64,000 bases of DNA from Apteryx mantelli (taxonomy: Eukaryota; Chordata; Aves; Apterygiformes; Apterygidae): contig NC_089994.1 of the NCBI RefSeq assembly GCF_036417845.1, forward strand, positions 12,108,001 to 12,172,000. Direction: 5' to 3'. Numbering within the stretch: position 1 is the first letter of the stretch; every line of letters starts with the position of its first letter. Below the pieces are notes generated by a model. It searched no databases. It was not told the DNA's origin and worked only from the letters and a program-made list of their open reading frames with translations. Shown here one piece after another: positions 1-9,188 of the stretch. A program made the translations under genes and the position numbers.

Positions 1-1850
1 TCTGGCTTGTTCAGTTGATTTGGGGCAAGTTGCCAATGCCTTGTGTGTTCCCCATTTGTAGGGCAGGTCAGCAATCAGAGCTGGTTGGTATGTTTTCAGC
101 AAAGCATATTCGTTGGAATCCAAATGTTGCATGTACTGATTTTGGTCAAGTTTTCTTCTGGCAATGCAGGCCTTTCTGAGAGAAGAAGAATGGGAACCTG
201 ACCCTTTGGGGCAGGAAGCAGTGGTTTCAACTCAATCCTGTTTATGTGAAAATAATTCAAAGCTTTTTGGTTTTGTTCCGATGCAAAATGAAAATACATT
301 TTCTGACCTTGAAAGTTCTCCTAAAACACTACTGCCATCCTTCAGTCAGCTCTAATAGTATGTCCTTTGTAAATTGCTTTGAGATCTTTCAATGAGCAAC
401 GATGTTTAAGAGCTACCTATTGTTTGAATGGAGTTAGGGAGGTAAGATTGCAGCTGTATAAGCATATTCTCCTATTTTCCTGTACACACTGTAGACTATC
501 TTAAGCTGACCATTTAAGAACATTTACTTAGCAAAAGTAAATAACTGTTTCACCTAAATCACATCATGGATGAAATTGTGTCTTTAAAAGAACCTGTTTA
601 AAGCTGAGGTGATAGGAAAAATCATCAAACCTCGGTAAACTCTCTGCGATAGTCCATGGTGTTTTTTCAACTCTTGGGATAAATTGCATGCCAGCGTGTC
701 AGAATCCAAACTGAATTCTTGCAAACAGCTTGTAAACTTGAGTTTACAATGGAAATCCTGATCCAACAGGCTCTTAACCATATCAAGACCAGCAGGTGTT
801 GCTATAATATATTAAATGCTATGGAGACGTCTAATAAGCTACACTTGAGTATTAGTTCAATACATTTTCTTAAATCAAATTGATATTTTCTAGGAAAATG
901 TAATGCTGTGACAGACTTGCCATAAGAGTACTACTAAAACATTCAAAACACAGGAAAATTGCGAGTTCAGAGCTGCTTCTGCTGAAATAACTGAGAGCTT
1001 TACTACTGCTTCAGTGAAAGATCATCTGACCTTGCATTTATGTATTATTTGACAATTTAGTGTATTTAAGAGTAAACAGTACTGCTGAAAGTAACCAAAT
1101 CTTATGCAGATGTCTAGAGAAGTACCTCTCTGCAAGAGATGAAGCTGCAGAAACCTATGGGCCTCTCTTGCCAGAGATGAGAATAGATTATGATGAAATT
1201 CTGATCCAGGCTTGTGCTGCCCTGCTGATCCCCACAGTGCCCAGGGTTTGCAGGTGGTCCCCAAGGGACAAGGGCAGAATTCCTCTGAGACAGAAGCACA
1301 AACTGCAGCCTCAAGGGCCTTGCAGAGGCTGAACAACAGGCAGGTCAGAGGCAGGACAGCAGCGGGGAGTCTGTCCCCAGGTAAACCTGAGTAGGCCTCT
1401 CCAGGGTAGAGTAAACTCAGGGAGGCTCTGATTTTTGCTGGGGTTTGAGCTCAGCCGCTCCTGAGAATCAAGAAGGAGGAGGGACAAAGGGGAAAAAATC
1501 CCACATCCAGGATTATATTATGGTATGCAGCCCTCTAAAGTGAGAAGCAAAGGAGGACCACCTTAAGTACGAATGTGGAACCTGCCAGCAGAAAGGGCTT
1601 AGTCTACCTTGTGTCCGTAGGTGAATAGCTTAGAGCTGTTGTTAGCTCTTCAGCAGTTGCTGGATGTATGTTTGACAGTAAGGACCTAGGCTGCTTTTCT
1701 CCACCTGTGTGTGCTTGGCAAGAACTTCCCTAGTGTGAGGAAGTGCTCCCAGTCATGTCAGTGCCAGGTGTGCATCACTGGCCAGTGTTGTGCTTGAGGC
1801 TGCTGGGAAGGCCCCCGAGCTGAGCGCATTAGTAGCTCTCCTGCTGCTGG
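1..1850. other. Upstream flank, no gene supported
   Basis: This stretch lies 5' of the GALNT9 CpG island. Its ORFs are all short (at most about 100 codons), overlap each other on both strands and match no family I recognise. I see no splice-bounded exon. The only recognisable item is a short relic resembling a MIR-type SINE tail at 361..425. Distal promoter or enhancer elements could be here but cannot be shown from sequence alone. Confidence 0.6.
361..425 (+). mobile_element. Relic of MIR/AmnSINE-type SINE tail
   Basis: The segment has the order TTGCTTTGAGATCTTTC, then a GATG-like piece, then AAGAGCTACCTATTGTT. This follows the conserved 3' part of MIR-like SINEs (roughly GCGCTTTGAGATCC, GGATGAAAG, TATAAGAGCTAGGTATTATT, recalled from memory). 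It is diverged and lacks a recognisable tRNA-derived head. The exact family name is uncertain. Confidence 0.5.
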
Positions 1851-2011
1851 GAGCTTGTGAGTTGGCTTCAGCCCGTTTTCAGCCGGGAGGCGGCTGGGGC
1901 GTCGTCTTTTCGCCTCCCGGGCTTGCACCGGCGGAGAAGGACCGTGCGCCCTGCCCCGGCGCCGCAGGGCTGCGGCTGGCCCATTGTCTCCAGGGTCAAT
2001 AGGAGCAAAAC

Positions 2012-2155
2012 ATGGCCACTCCGGCCCCCGAGCGGGGGGCGCACGGGCTGGCTCGCGGACCCGCCGCTCGGCAGGCCGGGGCGCGGAGGGGCGGCTCCGG
2101 CGGGGCGGCGCGGCGCGGCGCGGCGCGGCGCGGCGGCTCCGCCGTGTGCATGTAG
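2012..2155 (+). other. Candidate upstream ORF, 47 codons
   Basis: An ATG in strong Kozak context (A at -3, G at +4) opens a 47-codon frame rich in Ala, Arg and Gly. It ends at TAG 2153..2155, directly after an in-frame ATG, giving an ATGTAG start-stop at its end. It would be a uORF only if transcription starts upstream of 2012. The predicted peptide resembles no family I know and its composition is what random CpG-island DNA gives. Confidence 0.25.
2106..2135 (+). repeat. (CGGCG)6 pentanucleotide array
   Basis: Six uninterrupted CGGCG units lie inside the CpG island about 360 bases upstream of the GALNT9 start codon. The array is pure GC and could form stable secondary structure or vary in length between individuals. 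Confidence 0.9.
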
Positions 2156-2212
2156 ATGAGCTCCCCCGGAGCACGTCACTCCGCACCGGCGCTCTGCGTT
2201 TGGGGCGGCTGA
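2156..2212 (+). other. Candidate upstream ORF, 18 codons
   Basis: The ATG at 2156 opens an 18-codon frame ending TGA at 2210..2212, beginning one base after the stop of the preceding candidate uORF. It lies wholly upstream of the GALNT9 start. Whether it is in the mRNA depends on the unmapped transcription start. Confidence 0.2.
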
Positions 2213-2286
2213 GAGCGAGGGCGGAGGAGAGGCGGCGGCGGCGGCACGGCGCCGGCAGCGCCCGCCGCCCTCCCGCGCCGCCCCCG

Positions 2287-2367
2287 ATGCCGCGCAGCCC
2301 GCCCGGGCGCTGCCGCCGCGGGGCCAGCGCGGCCGCCGGGCGGGCAGCGGCGGCGGCGCGGTGCTGA
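2287..2367 (+). other. Candidate upstream ORF, 26 codons
   Basis: The ATG at 2287 opens a 26-codon Arg/Ala/Pro-rich frame that closes at TGA 2365..2367, still 127 bases upstream of the GALNT9 start. The start context is weaker than that of the 2012 frame (C at -3, C at +4). The peptide is unrecognised and its composition is typical of CpG-island noise. Confidence 0.2.
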
Positions 2368-2375
2368 AGGACAGC
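2360..2375. promoter_or_regulatory. Paired REST-like half-sites, non-canonical order
   Basis: GGTGCTGAA (2360..2368) is the reverse complement of the REST/NRSF left half TTCAGCACC. It is joined directly to GGACAGC (2369..2375), the right half in forward orientation. The canonical RE1 has both halves in one orientation with two bases between them, so this is an atypical arrangement. REST control would fit the brain-biased expression known for GALNT9, but a chance match in GC-rich DNA is possible. Confidence 0.3.
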
Positions 2376-2380
2376 TCCGC

Positions 2381-2420
2381 TGCGCTGCGCTGCGCTGCGC
2401 TGCGCTGCGCTGCTCTGCGC
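2381..2420 (+). repeat. TGCGC pentanucleotide array, 8 units
   Basis: Six perfect TGCGC units (2381..2410) are followed by TGCTC and one more TGCGC. The array lies 75 bases upstream of the GALNT9 start codon, so it is probably in the 5' leader. Self-complementary GCGC cores could give hairpins in the RNA. Confidence 0.9.
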
Positions 2421-2455
2421 GCCCCTGCGCGCCCCTTCCCGCGCCGCCCGCCACC

Positions 2456-2464
2456 ATGCCTTGA
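2456..2464 (+). promoter_or_regulatory. Minimal uORF (Met-Pro-stop) with strong Kozak
   Basis: ATG CCT TGA lies 30 bases before the GALNT9 stop-free reading frame. The uATG is preceded by GCCCGCCACC, a near-perfect Kozak consensus with A at -3. The true start at 2495 has C at -3 and relies on G at +4. Scanning ribosomes would meet the better start first, terminate after two codons, and must leak or reinitiate to make GALNT9. This uORF lies close enough to the coding start to be in the leader of most plausible transcripts. Confidence 0.55.
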
Positions 2465-2494
2465 CGTGCCCCCTCCAGCACGGCGGCGGCTCCC

Positions 2495-2735
2495 ATGGCG
2501 GTGGCACGGAAAATCAAAACTTTGTTGACGGTGAACATCTTGGTCTTCGTGGGGATCATCCTCTTCTCCGTGTACTGCAGGATCCAGGACCGCTCGCAGG
2601 AGCTGGTGCAGATCGTCAGGAGTGCGGACCGCCGGGCCAGGAGCCGGGGCGCCAAAGTGGGCAGCCTGGCAGAGAGGGAGTCCATCCTGCAGCGCCTGGA
2701 CCACCTGGAGGAAGTGGTGTACAACCAGCTAAATG
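2495..2735 (+). CDS. GALNT9: GALNT9 coding exon 1 (residues 1-80, codon 81 split)
   Basis: Encodes the N-terminus of polypeptide N-acetylgalactosaminyltransferase 9, a Golgi type II membrane enzyme of the mucin-type O-glycosylation family, which transfers GalNAc from UDP-GalNAc to Ser/Thr. The ATG at 2495 is chosen because MAVARKIKTLLTVN matches the family start and no in-frame upstream ATG is plausible. Residues 1-8 are a short basic cytosolic tail, and about 9-28 (LLTVNILVFVGIILFSVYC) form the single membrane anchor. Residues 29-60 are an Arg-rich stem start. Residues 61-80 (REsILqRLdhLEevvYnqLN) have a heptad-like pattern. The exon ends after G2735 at a rather weak donor, GTACGG (phase 1). 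The reading frame stays open into the intron to 3043. Known from the family, not shown here: GALNT9 is brain-biased and has little activity on standard acceptor peptides. Confidence 0.95.
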
Positions 2736-4647
2736 GTACGGACGGCTGGGGGGGGCAGGCACAGAGCACCTCGCAGTGCCGGTCCTGCTGCGTGCCATGT
2801 CCTGAGCAGGGTGCCGTGGGATGGGGAAGAGCATCTGGAGTGCACACACACGGGGGAGGGAGACCTCTGTACCATGGGTGCATGCACCCTGTGCCTGCTG
2901 GAGAGGAAAAGAGGGAATTGGTAGCTGCAGGATATTGCTGGAGGACTTGTGGGGGACACCTCCCACCCCCAAACTCAGTCCAAAGTCAGGGCTTCCTAAA
3001 TAGAGACAAAGTTAAGGAGACTGCAGAGTTGAGGAAGATGTAAGAATTGATTGAAGTCCCTGTGAACAGTACCTAGGTTTTACAGTTTGCCTGGATGTAT
3101 TAACTGTGCCTGGGTATATATGCGTTTATATAGCAGATGCATTGTTAGTTTATAGCTGGAAGTCATATTACTTGGTCTTAGAATTACTTTAAAAACACTC
3201 TGCTCAGTTCTTACACTGTGTGCTTTTAATAGTCTAGTTAAATACAGCACCCACGTGTTTCTTTAATGACTTTGCCATTTAAATTTTGTATTATCTTCAG
3301 TGAGGAGGGGAAGTGACCACCGCTTTCTTATTATCATCTTCAATTCTAATTTACTAGCCTTGAAAAATCTTGGTAAGTAAGCAAAGAGCCCCTTCTATGG
3401 TAATTAGAACAGGCTAAGCCATAAAAGTTGTTATAGAACAGCTAACCTTTCATATAGAAACTAATTTTTCAAAACAAGTGCAGTTATATTTGCATAGATT
3501 CATAAAGTTCTGAATGCAAAACATTAGAGGCTTAAGTATGTGATTAAATACATCAGAGCTTTGGACAAGAAGAGGTCAAACAAGTAAACTTTTACATGAT
3601 GTTATAATATAAATGTAACATTTAGCATCTAGCACGTCATAAAATTTCCCATGTAAGTATGTTTAAGTATACCAAATATGCTTCTAGGATGGCTGTGAAA
3701 ATCTTCTTACTCGTAATGTTGATTTAACAAAGGCTACTGCAGTCTCAAAATGCAGACAAATAGGAGGGTTCGTATAAAGTATATTCCCTGTTACTACTTT
3801 CTGAATGACTGTATAAATCTAAGCAGCTTAGACTGTTATGGTACTATGCAGTCTGTGCCAGCAAGTATTATAGAATAGACATCCCCTTACATGCAATCAC
3901 ATGCACACACGTGTGTATAAATGGGGAAAAGAGAAGAGGAATGTGAAGTTGTGGGTGATAGTCACATAAATACATACGTGTGAACTGGAAAATGTCTACA
4001 TCTGTGTTTCCTAATGACGTTTTGTAGAAGTTTTGAAGAATGCAGGATTTAAGAGGGAAATCCTCCTCCCAAATTCAGTGCAGCCATAGAGCGCCCAAAG
4101 CAAAATAGCTCAGTCCCTAGGCTGTGTCCATCCCAGCTGAATTGGATAGATCTTTTTGGCCCAAATTGATTTGTCCTTGGTAGTGTTCATAGGTGAGACT
4201 TTGGGTAGAATTATTTTACCGGCTCTGGGTTCATCTCAGCATAGTATCCACTGGAGAAATCAGCGGGAGTCCTTAGCGTATGAGGCAGGCACCATTGCAC
4301 ATAATGACTGTGGCTTAACATGAAACAGGAAGTTCTCTGTAATGTCCATCTCTGTTTGGGTTTTTTTTTTTTCCTTCTTCTTCTTTAATCTGTTTTTATG
4401 GATATGGAAATTCACAGCAACATTACTATTTAATTAAAATGCTGTGTTGCTCCTAAGGGGGATAATAAGCACTCTGGGCAGTTTTTTCTTCTTGAAAGTT
4501 CTTAAATGGGGAAATACAGAAACTTTTTCAAGCTGAGCCATTCAAATTCCCTGTTAGTTTTCCCTTCAGTTTCTCTCTGACATAGTTGTTCTTTTTATTA
4601 CACAATAGTACATTAATACGGATTAATTATTTTGCTATCAGGCAGTT

Positions 4648-4678
4648 TCTCTCTCTCTCTCTCTCTTTTTTTTTTTTT
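4648..4678 (+). repeat. (TC)n followed by T13
   Basis: About nine TC units run into a 13-base T tract. This is an ordinary intronic microsatellite. Confidence 0.9.
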
Positions 4679-6161
4679 AAATCCTGTGGCAACAAAACCA
4701 AAAAGTCCTTAAAAAAAATTAGGAGGAGCCACTGAAGTGATCGGAGCTGCATCACTGTAAGTGAAATCAGGATCAAGCATCTGTGTTTGGGTTTAGCTCA
4801 ATGGCATTCCTTTTTAATATCATGACTCATTACTTAATGGGCATAGTGCTCCTCTGGCAGCATTTAGATTCAAGGGAGCCCGGCTGTGACAATGTTGTAC
4901 GGTGTCTAACGGAGAGACTGGTATTAGGTAAACACTTAGCCAGCTTCAGAGCTGCTGTTTCATCCTAGTGTCCAGCAGGTTTCTCAGACATTATCCTATC
5001 TAGTGCTCTATCATAAGGGTAGAGAGCCATCTGAGACCTTCTTGGACGTCAGCTTTTTAATGAGGTGGGTCAAAATCACTTAGAGGAAGAGAATCATGTT
5101 GGTAGACAGATTTTATTTTTAGGGGATATGAATTCCTTGCACACCCAGACCTCCTGCAAGCGCCCAAAAGAGACTGAGTCCAGCCCAATGTTAATGTTAT
5201 AGATCTGTCCAGATCAGTATTTTAATTTTCTGCTCTTGGTTCTTTCTAGTTTGGGATCAGCAAATTTAGAGCCACCTATTAAGTACCTTATATTGTTGGT
5301 CGTAAAGTCTGTGTTCTTTTAGTCTGTTTTTCTCTTCTATTTGGATTATTCTTAAACTAGAAAGACTTCACCTGTATTTTCCAGGGACTCTGTTGAAGAT
5401 CCAGGGTAATAGACGCTTCTGTGAGAAACCAGTCCTGCAGCTGCAACCATGCAGAATTTGGTTTCTGTCACCCCTATTTGTTTTCATGTAATCAAAGAAA
5501 TGTTATCTTAAAGCACACCTTCTGTAAGGAGATATAAATACAAGCAGTAAGGTTACAAGTCTATCCGGAGGCAACCTAAAACTGATCACTAGACACCTCA
5601 TTAACTTTTCAGTCTGAATAAACTGAATAAAAACTGTGCATACAATGCCTGTGGAATTACGTGTAGAGCGTAGAAGACCATATATGAAAGCCAGTAGAAA
5701 GCTGGTCCTTGCAATTATCTCTGGCAAAACAAGAATTTTTAGAATGGAGTGAATGAGAATTGCCACAGATCTGTGTGGGGATGTGCAGGCATACACCCAA
5801 ACAATAGTTTTCAGTTGACTTGTGCTTTGGTTTCTGATCAACTCAGAAAAATCATATTTTTGAAAGCCGCCTTTATGCCCAGCTGCTGCTCTTTTTTGGT
5901 GGAAGTATGTGGGCGGAGCGTACAAAGGGAAAGGAGAGGAATGAAACATGGCTGTGGAGTTTCCTTGGTGAAGCCCCTTATGTAACTTGTCAATGTTTGA
6001 TTTCAAATATAATATTTATTTTGAACAACTGAGTTATTCCAGATCAAGTTCATCAATCTGTATATTTTTCCATTTTTGCTATGATTTTACTATTGAAGAG
6101 TATTTCTTATTATCAGTTAACATAAAGGTAAGGCCAGGTAGACTTCATAGCAATTCATGAA

Positions 6162-6205
6162 ATGGCATAATGATATGCCATAACAAAATACCATGGTATT
6201 TTGTT
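6162..6205. repeat. Two adjacent inverted repeats
   Basis: ATGGCAT / ATGCCAT arms (6162..6168 and 6175..6181, 6-base loop) are followed immediately by a perfect 24-bp palindrome centred on CCATGG (6182..6205, arms AACAAAATACCA). A 35-base T run begins seven bases later. No repeat family is recognised. Confidence 0.9.
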
Positions 6206-6211
6206 CCTTTG

Positions 6212-6212
<1 letters not shown>

Positions 6213-6247
<35 letters not shown>
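6213..6247 (+). repeat. T35 homopolymer
   Basis: Thirty-five consecutive T residues. On the minus strand this could be an A tail of a retroposed sequence, but I see no recognisable body or target-site duplication beside it. Confidence 0.95.
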
Positions 6248-6251
<4 letters not shown>

Positions 6252-9162
6252 AAGGAAAAAAATCAACAAGATCTAACTGACTGGATTTTTTTCCCCTAAT
6301 CAGTTTTGTATCTGAGTCTATTGCTAATGATTTACCATAGAGAATAAAGAGTTTTTGATGCCCCAACTGGAGCATAACCTTTCATGACAAAAGCAATTGA
6401 AGGGTCAGACTACAATTTCACTGTAATTGCCTTTTTCCCTTTTCACTGTCTCTTTCCAGTAATACACAACAATCAATACAGCATGTAATTAGATTTCATT
6501 CAATCTGCAAAGATTAAGAGAGTTTTCATCTTCTCATTATGTATGCTCACATCATGTCTTCCTACCCATGTCTTCTGCATTAGACCTCTTTGACCCATTC
6601 TACTGCAGACGTGGAGGAATAAGTTTGGAATATTCCCTTGAATTTGGCAAATTATCATTCTTTACGAATCGTAATTTGATTTTGCTCTCTTTGGGAAGAT
6701 TAAATACAACAGCAATTTCCGTTTTGATAAATGGGTTTTATACTGCATATGCATTTCATGGAGAAGGCTGGGAAAAAAGTGGACAATTCATGTAATTGCA
6801 GCACACAGGCTTAAAATGATGGAAATAGCAGGTCCTAGGTGCAAGGACTGATTCATGCAGACTGTGACTCCTGATTTTTAGAGTGTACTGGAAGCAAAGT
6901 GATTGCATTTAAAATTCAGCCTGGCAATCTGCATACTTAAAAGGTACAGTAGTATTTTTAAAAGGACAGTTTATTCTTCATAGGCTAGGGGCCTGAAGAA
7001 ATGGTTCCAAATTTCCATATCGAAAAAGGGTTGGGAACAGGCTGCAAATGAATCATGTGAACGTCCATATCAGATTTGTCAAAAAGAAGCTTTTAGAGTT
7101 GGCAACTTTCAGCTGAAGAGTAATTCCTTTGCAGAAAAGAGAGGTAAAGCCATGTGCGCATGGGGGAAGATGAAGTGTGGCTGCCAGCCTTGCATTAATG
7201 AAACTGCACTTTCTCATACCCACATACAGATTCTCATGTTATAACTATTTAATTTGATTATGGTGTGATGCGTCTGACAACATTAGCAAGTAATTATTCC
7301 CAAGAAGCAGCAACTCACTTGTGGGGACTGCTCTTTGCCATGTGTTTTCGTTATACTAATGAGAGGCTTCTTCATGTAGTCTCACTTTGAGTTTTTAAGA
7401 GATGCAAGGTGGGGCCGAGTGAAGGCAGGAGTGAAAAATATTAACTAGAGTTTTTTTTTCAAGTTAGACTGCAGTTTCTCTGTTCGCCACATGGCACAGA
7501 GCAAGTGTTCTCACTTGTTCTGGATCAGTTGCTCCCGCTGAGGTAACTCAACATTGTTACAGGCCTGACCTTCCATATTGCAAAGTGAAGTCGTCCAAAA
7601 GGCCTGATCTCAACTTGACGTTGGCTTTAGCTGCATTAATCTTGATGTATGTAATTGAGGGAAGGGCTGGGTCTGCAGAACGCTCTAGTGTTTGCAAGAA
7701 CTTTAGCTGTAAAGGTCCATTGATTTGCAATTTCTGCAGTCCAGTTCTACTCCTATACTATTTGGGCGTGAAGCGAAGCCTGGGAGATTGCTTTTGTAGC
7801 TGCTGCTGGTGATGGGGGCTTGAAGCCAAACGTAAAGCCTAGTACAAGGCAAAGTTTTCACCCAATGAAACTTGACAGCAGCCATAAATCATAATCAGTG
7901 ATTTCAGGAAGGCCAAGATTTTATTCCCCCAAAATGAAGGAAGAAGATATGACGAGTGGATATTTGGACTGGCCCTATAAAACTATAATGTAATATCCTA
8001 AACAATCTTCCTCTCTTCAATCACATTAGGAAGAAAATGGCTAAACATATGGTATAAAGAGTAGGTAAAATTCTTGTTTAAAATGGGCAAAACTGCATTC
8101 AACACTTCTAAATAGTGACAAATATGAAAAATATATCTCCATTCCAGTAGCACATCAGTGATTTTAAAGTCTCTCCCTGTGCTCTTTGTTTCATGTACTG
8201 CTAACCATTTCCTATGTAAAGTTTCTGCTTTTTGCTTTTATTAGCTGGTAAGAAAGCTCATTTTGACAGAAAAATCATGTGGTAGTTTTATCATTGACTC
8301 ATTTGTGTAGAACTTGAATCATTTGTACTATATAGGATTAAATGCAATTTTTACAGAGGTGGGAAGAAAATCTTCGACTGATGTTGTTTTTATTGCCTTT
8401 TTGAAGATATCCCAGTTCAGTTTCTTTCCATTTTTTTGTAGATGTTAGAATTGGAAAAGCAAATGTGATGCTGCCCTCCTTTAGTGAAGAGCTACACTGT
8501 GGTCCGTGCACATCTGTGACCAACAGACAGGCTTTGAGGATTAAAAAAACTGGCTTTAACTTTAAAGTCTTGAGGGTGGGTGGTTGGGTGAGTTGGTTTT
8601 GAGTTTGGATTTTTTTGTGTGTTTGATTTTTCAGTAAATTAAGGCAAGTTGTAGATAAACCAACAGCATCATTTAAAAATGCAGTTCCAGGCACTCAGTG
8701 CATGGCTGTTCTCCAAGGAAATAATAAGATTTATGAAAGGAAGGAACAGAAATGAGTCATGTTTAACAAATCTCTCTTTTATTAATGCCCCTCTCTAACC
8801 TTACTAATGGGTACTCAGTCTCTCTTTCTTTCTCACTACATTTGGCATACTTTTTTATTATTGTTATTATTTGTGGGGTTTCACTTACTAGTCGTTTCCA
8901 TCACTTATTTTAAATTAATAAACTGAAGAGGGGGAAAAAAAGAAAAAGAACCTGTGATGGTCTGGATAGCAGGAAGGAAGAAAGCCAATAGCAGCAAAGC
9001 AGCTTCCAACATTGTTGTAGTCCTGTTGATCAAAACCGTCTTCTGAAATAGAGAACTTCAGCTTCTGAGAATGAAAACCAGATAGAGATCCTCCCACTGA
9101 CCTAAAGTCATCTTTTCCTGGGAGCACAGAGCTAAAGCAGCAAAGTCTTAATTGGATGTGTT

Positions 9163-9188
9163 GATGACTTGTGTCGATGACTTGTGTC
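9163..9188 (+). repeat. 13-bp perfect tandem duplication
   Basis: GATGACTTGTGTC occurs twice in direct tandem. This is a small slippage-type duplication in intron 1. Confidence 0.95.

Larger units (their letters stand above)
1850..2740 (+). promoter_or_regulatory. GALNT9: CpG-island promoter and 5' leader of GALNT9
   Basis: Base composition changes abruptly to very GC-rich with dense CpG, ending just after the first coding exon. There is no obvious TATA box. Several Sp1-type GGGGCGG boxes are visible, for example near 2089, 2102 and 2201, and a CRE-like CACGTCA lies at 2172..2178. This is the usual architecture of a TATA-less vertebrate promoter with dispersed start sites. The transcription start cannot be fixed from sequence, so how much of this stretch is transcribed leader is unknown. 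Long ORFs crossing the island on both strands are by-products of the GC-rich, stop-poor composition. Confidence 0.8.

Noticed and set aside
1758..2883. Long minus-strand ORFs of 235 to 278 codons across the CpG island
   Set aside because: They overlap each other in different frames, are made of Ala/Arg/Pro/Gly-rich low-complexity sequence, and arise because GC-rich DNA has few stop codons. The real coding exon is on the opposite strand.
6213..6247. T35 run as the tail of a processed pseudogene or retroposon on the minus strand
   Set aside because: The sequence beside it shows no coding or SINE body, and I found no target-site duplication around it.
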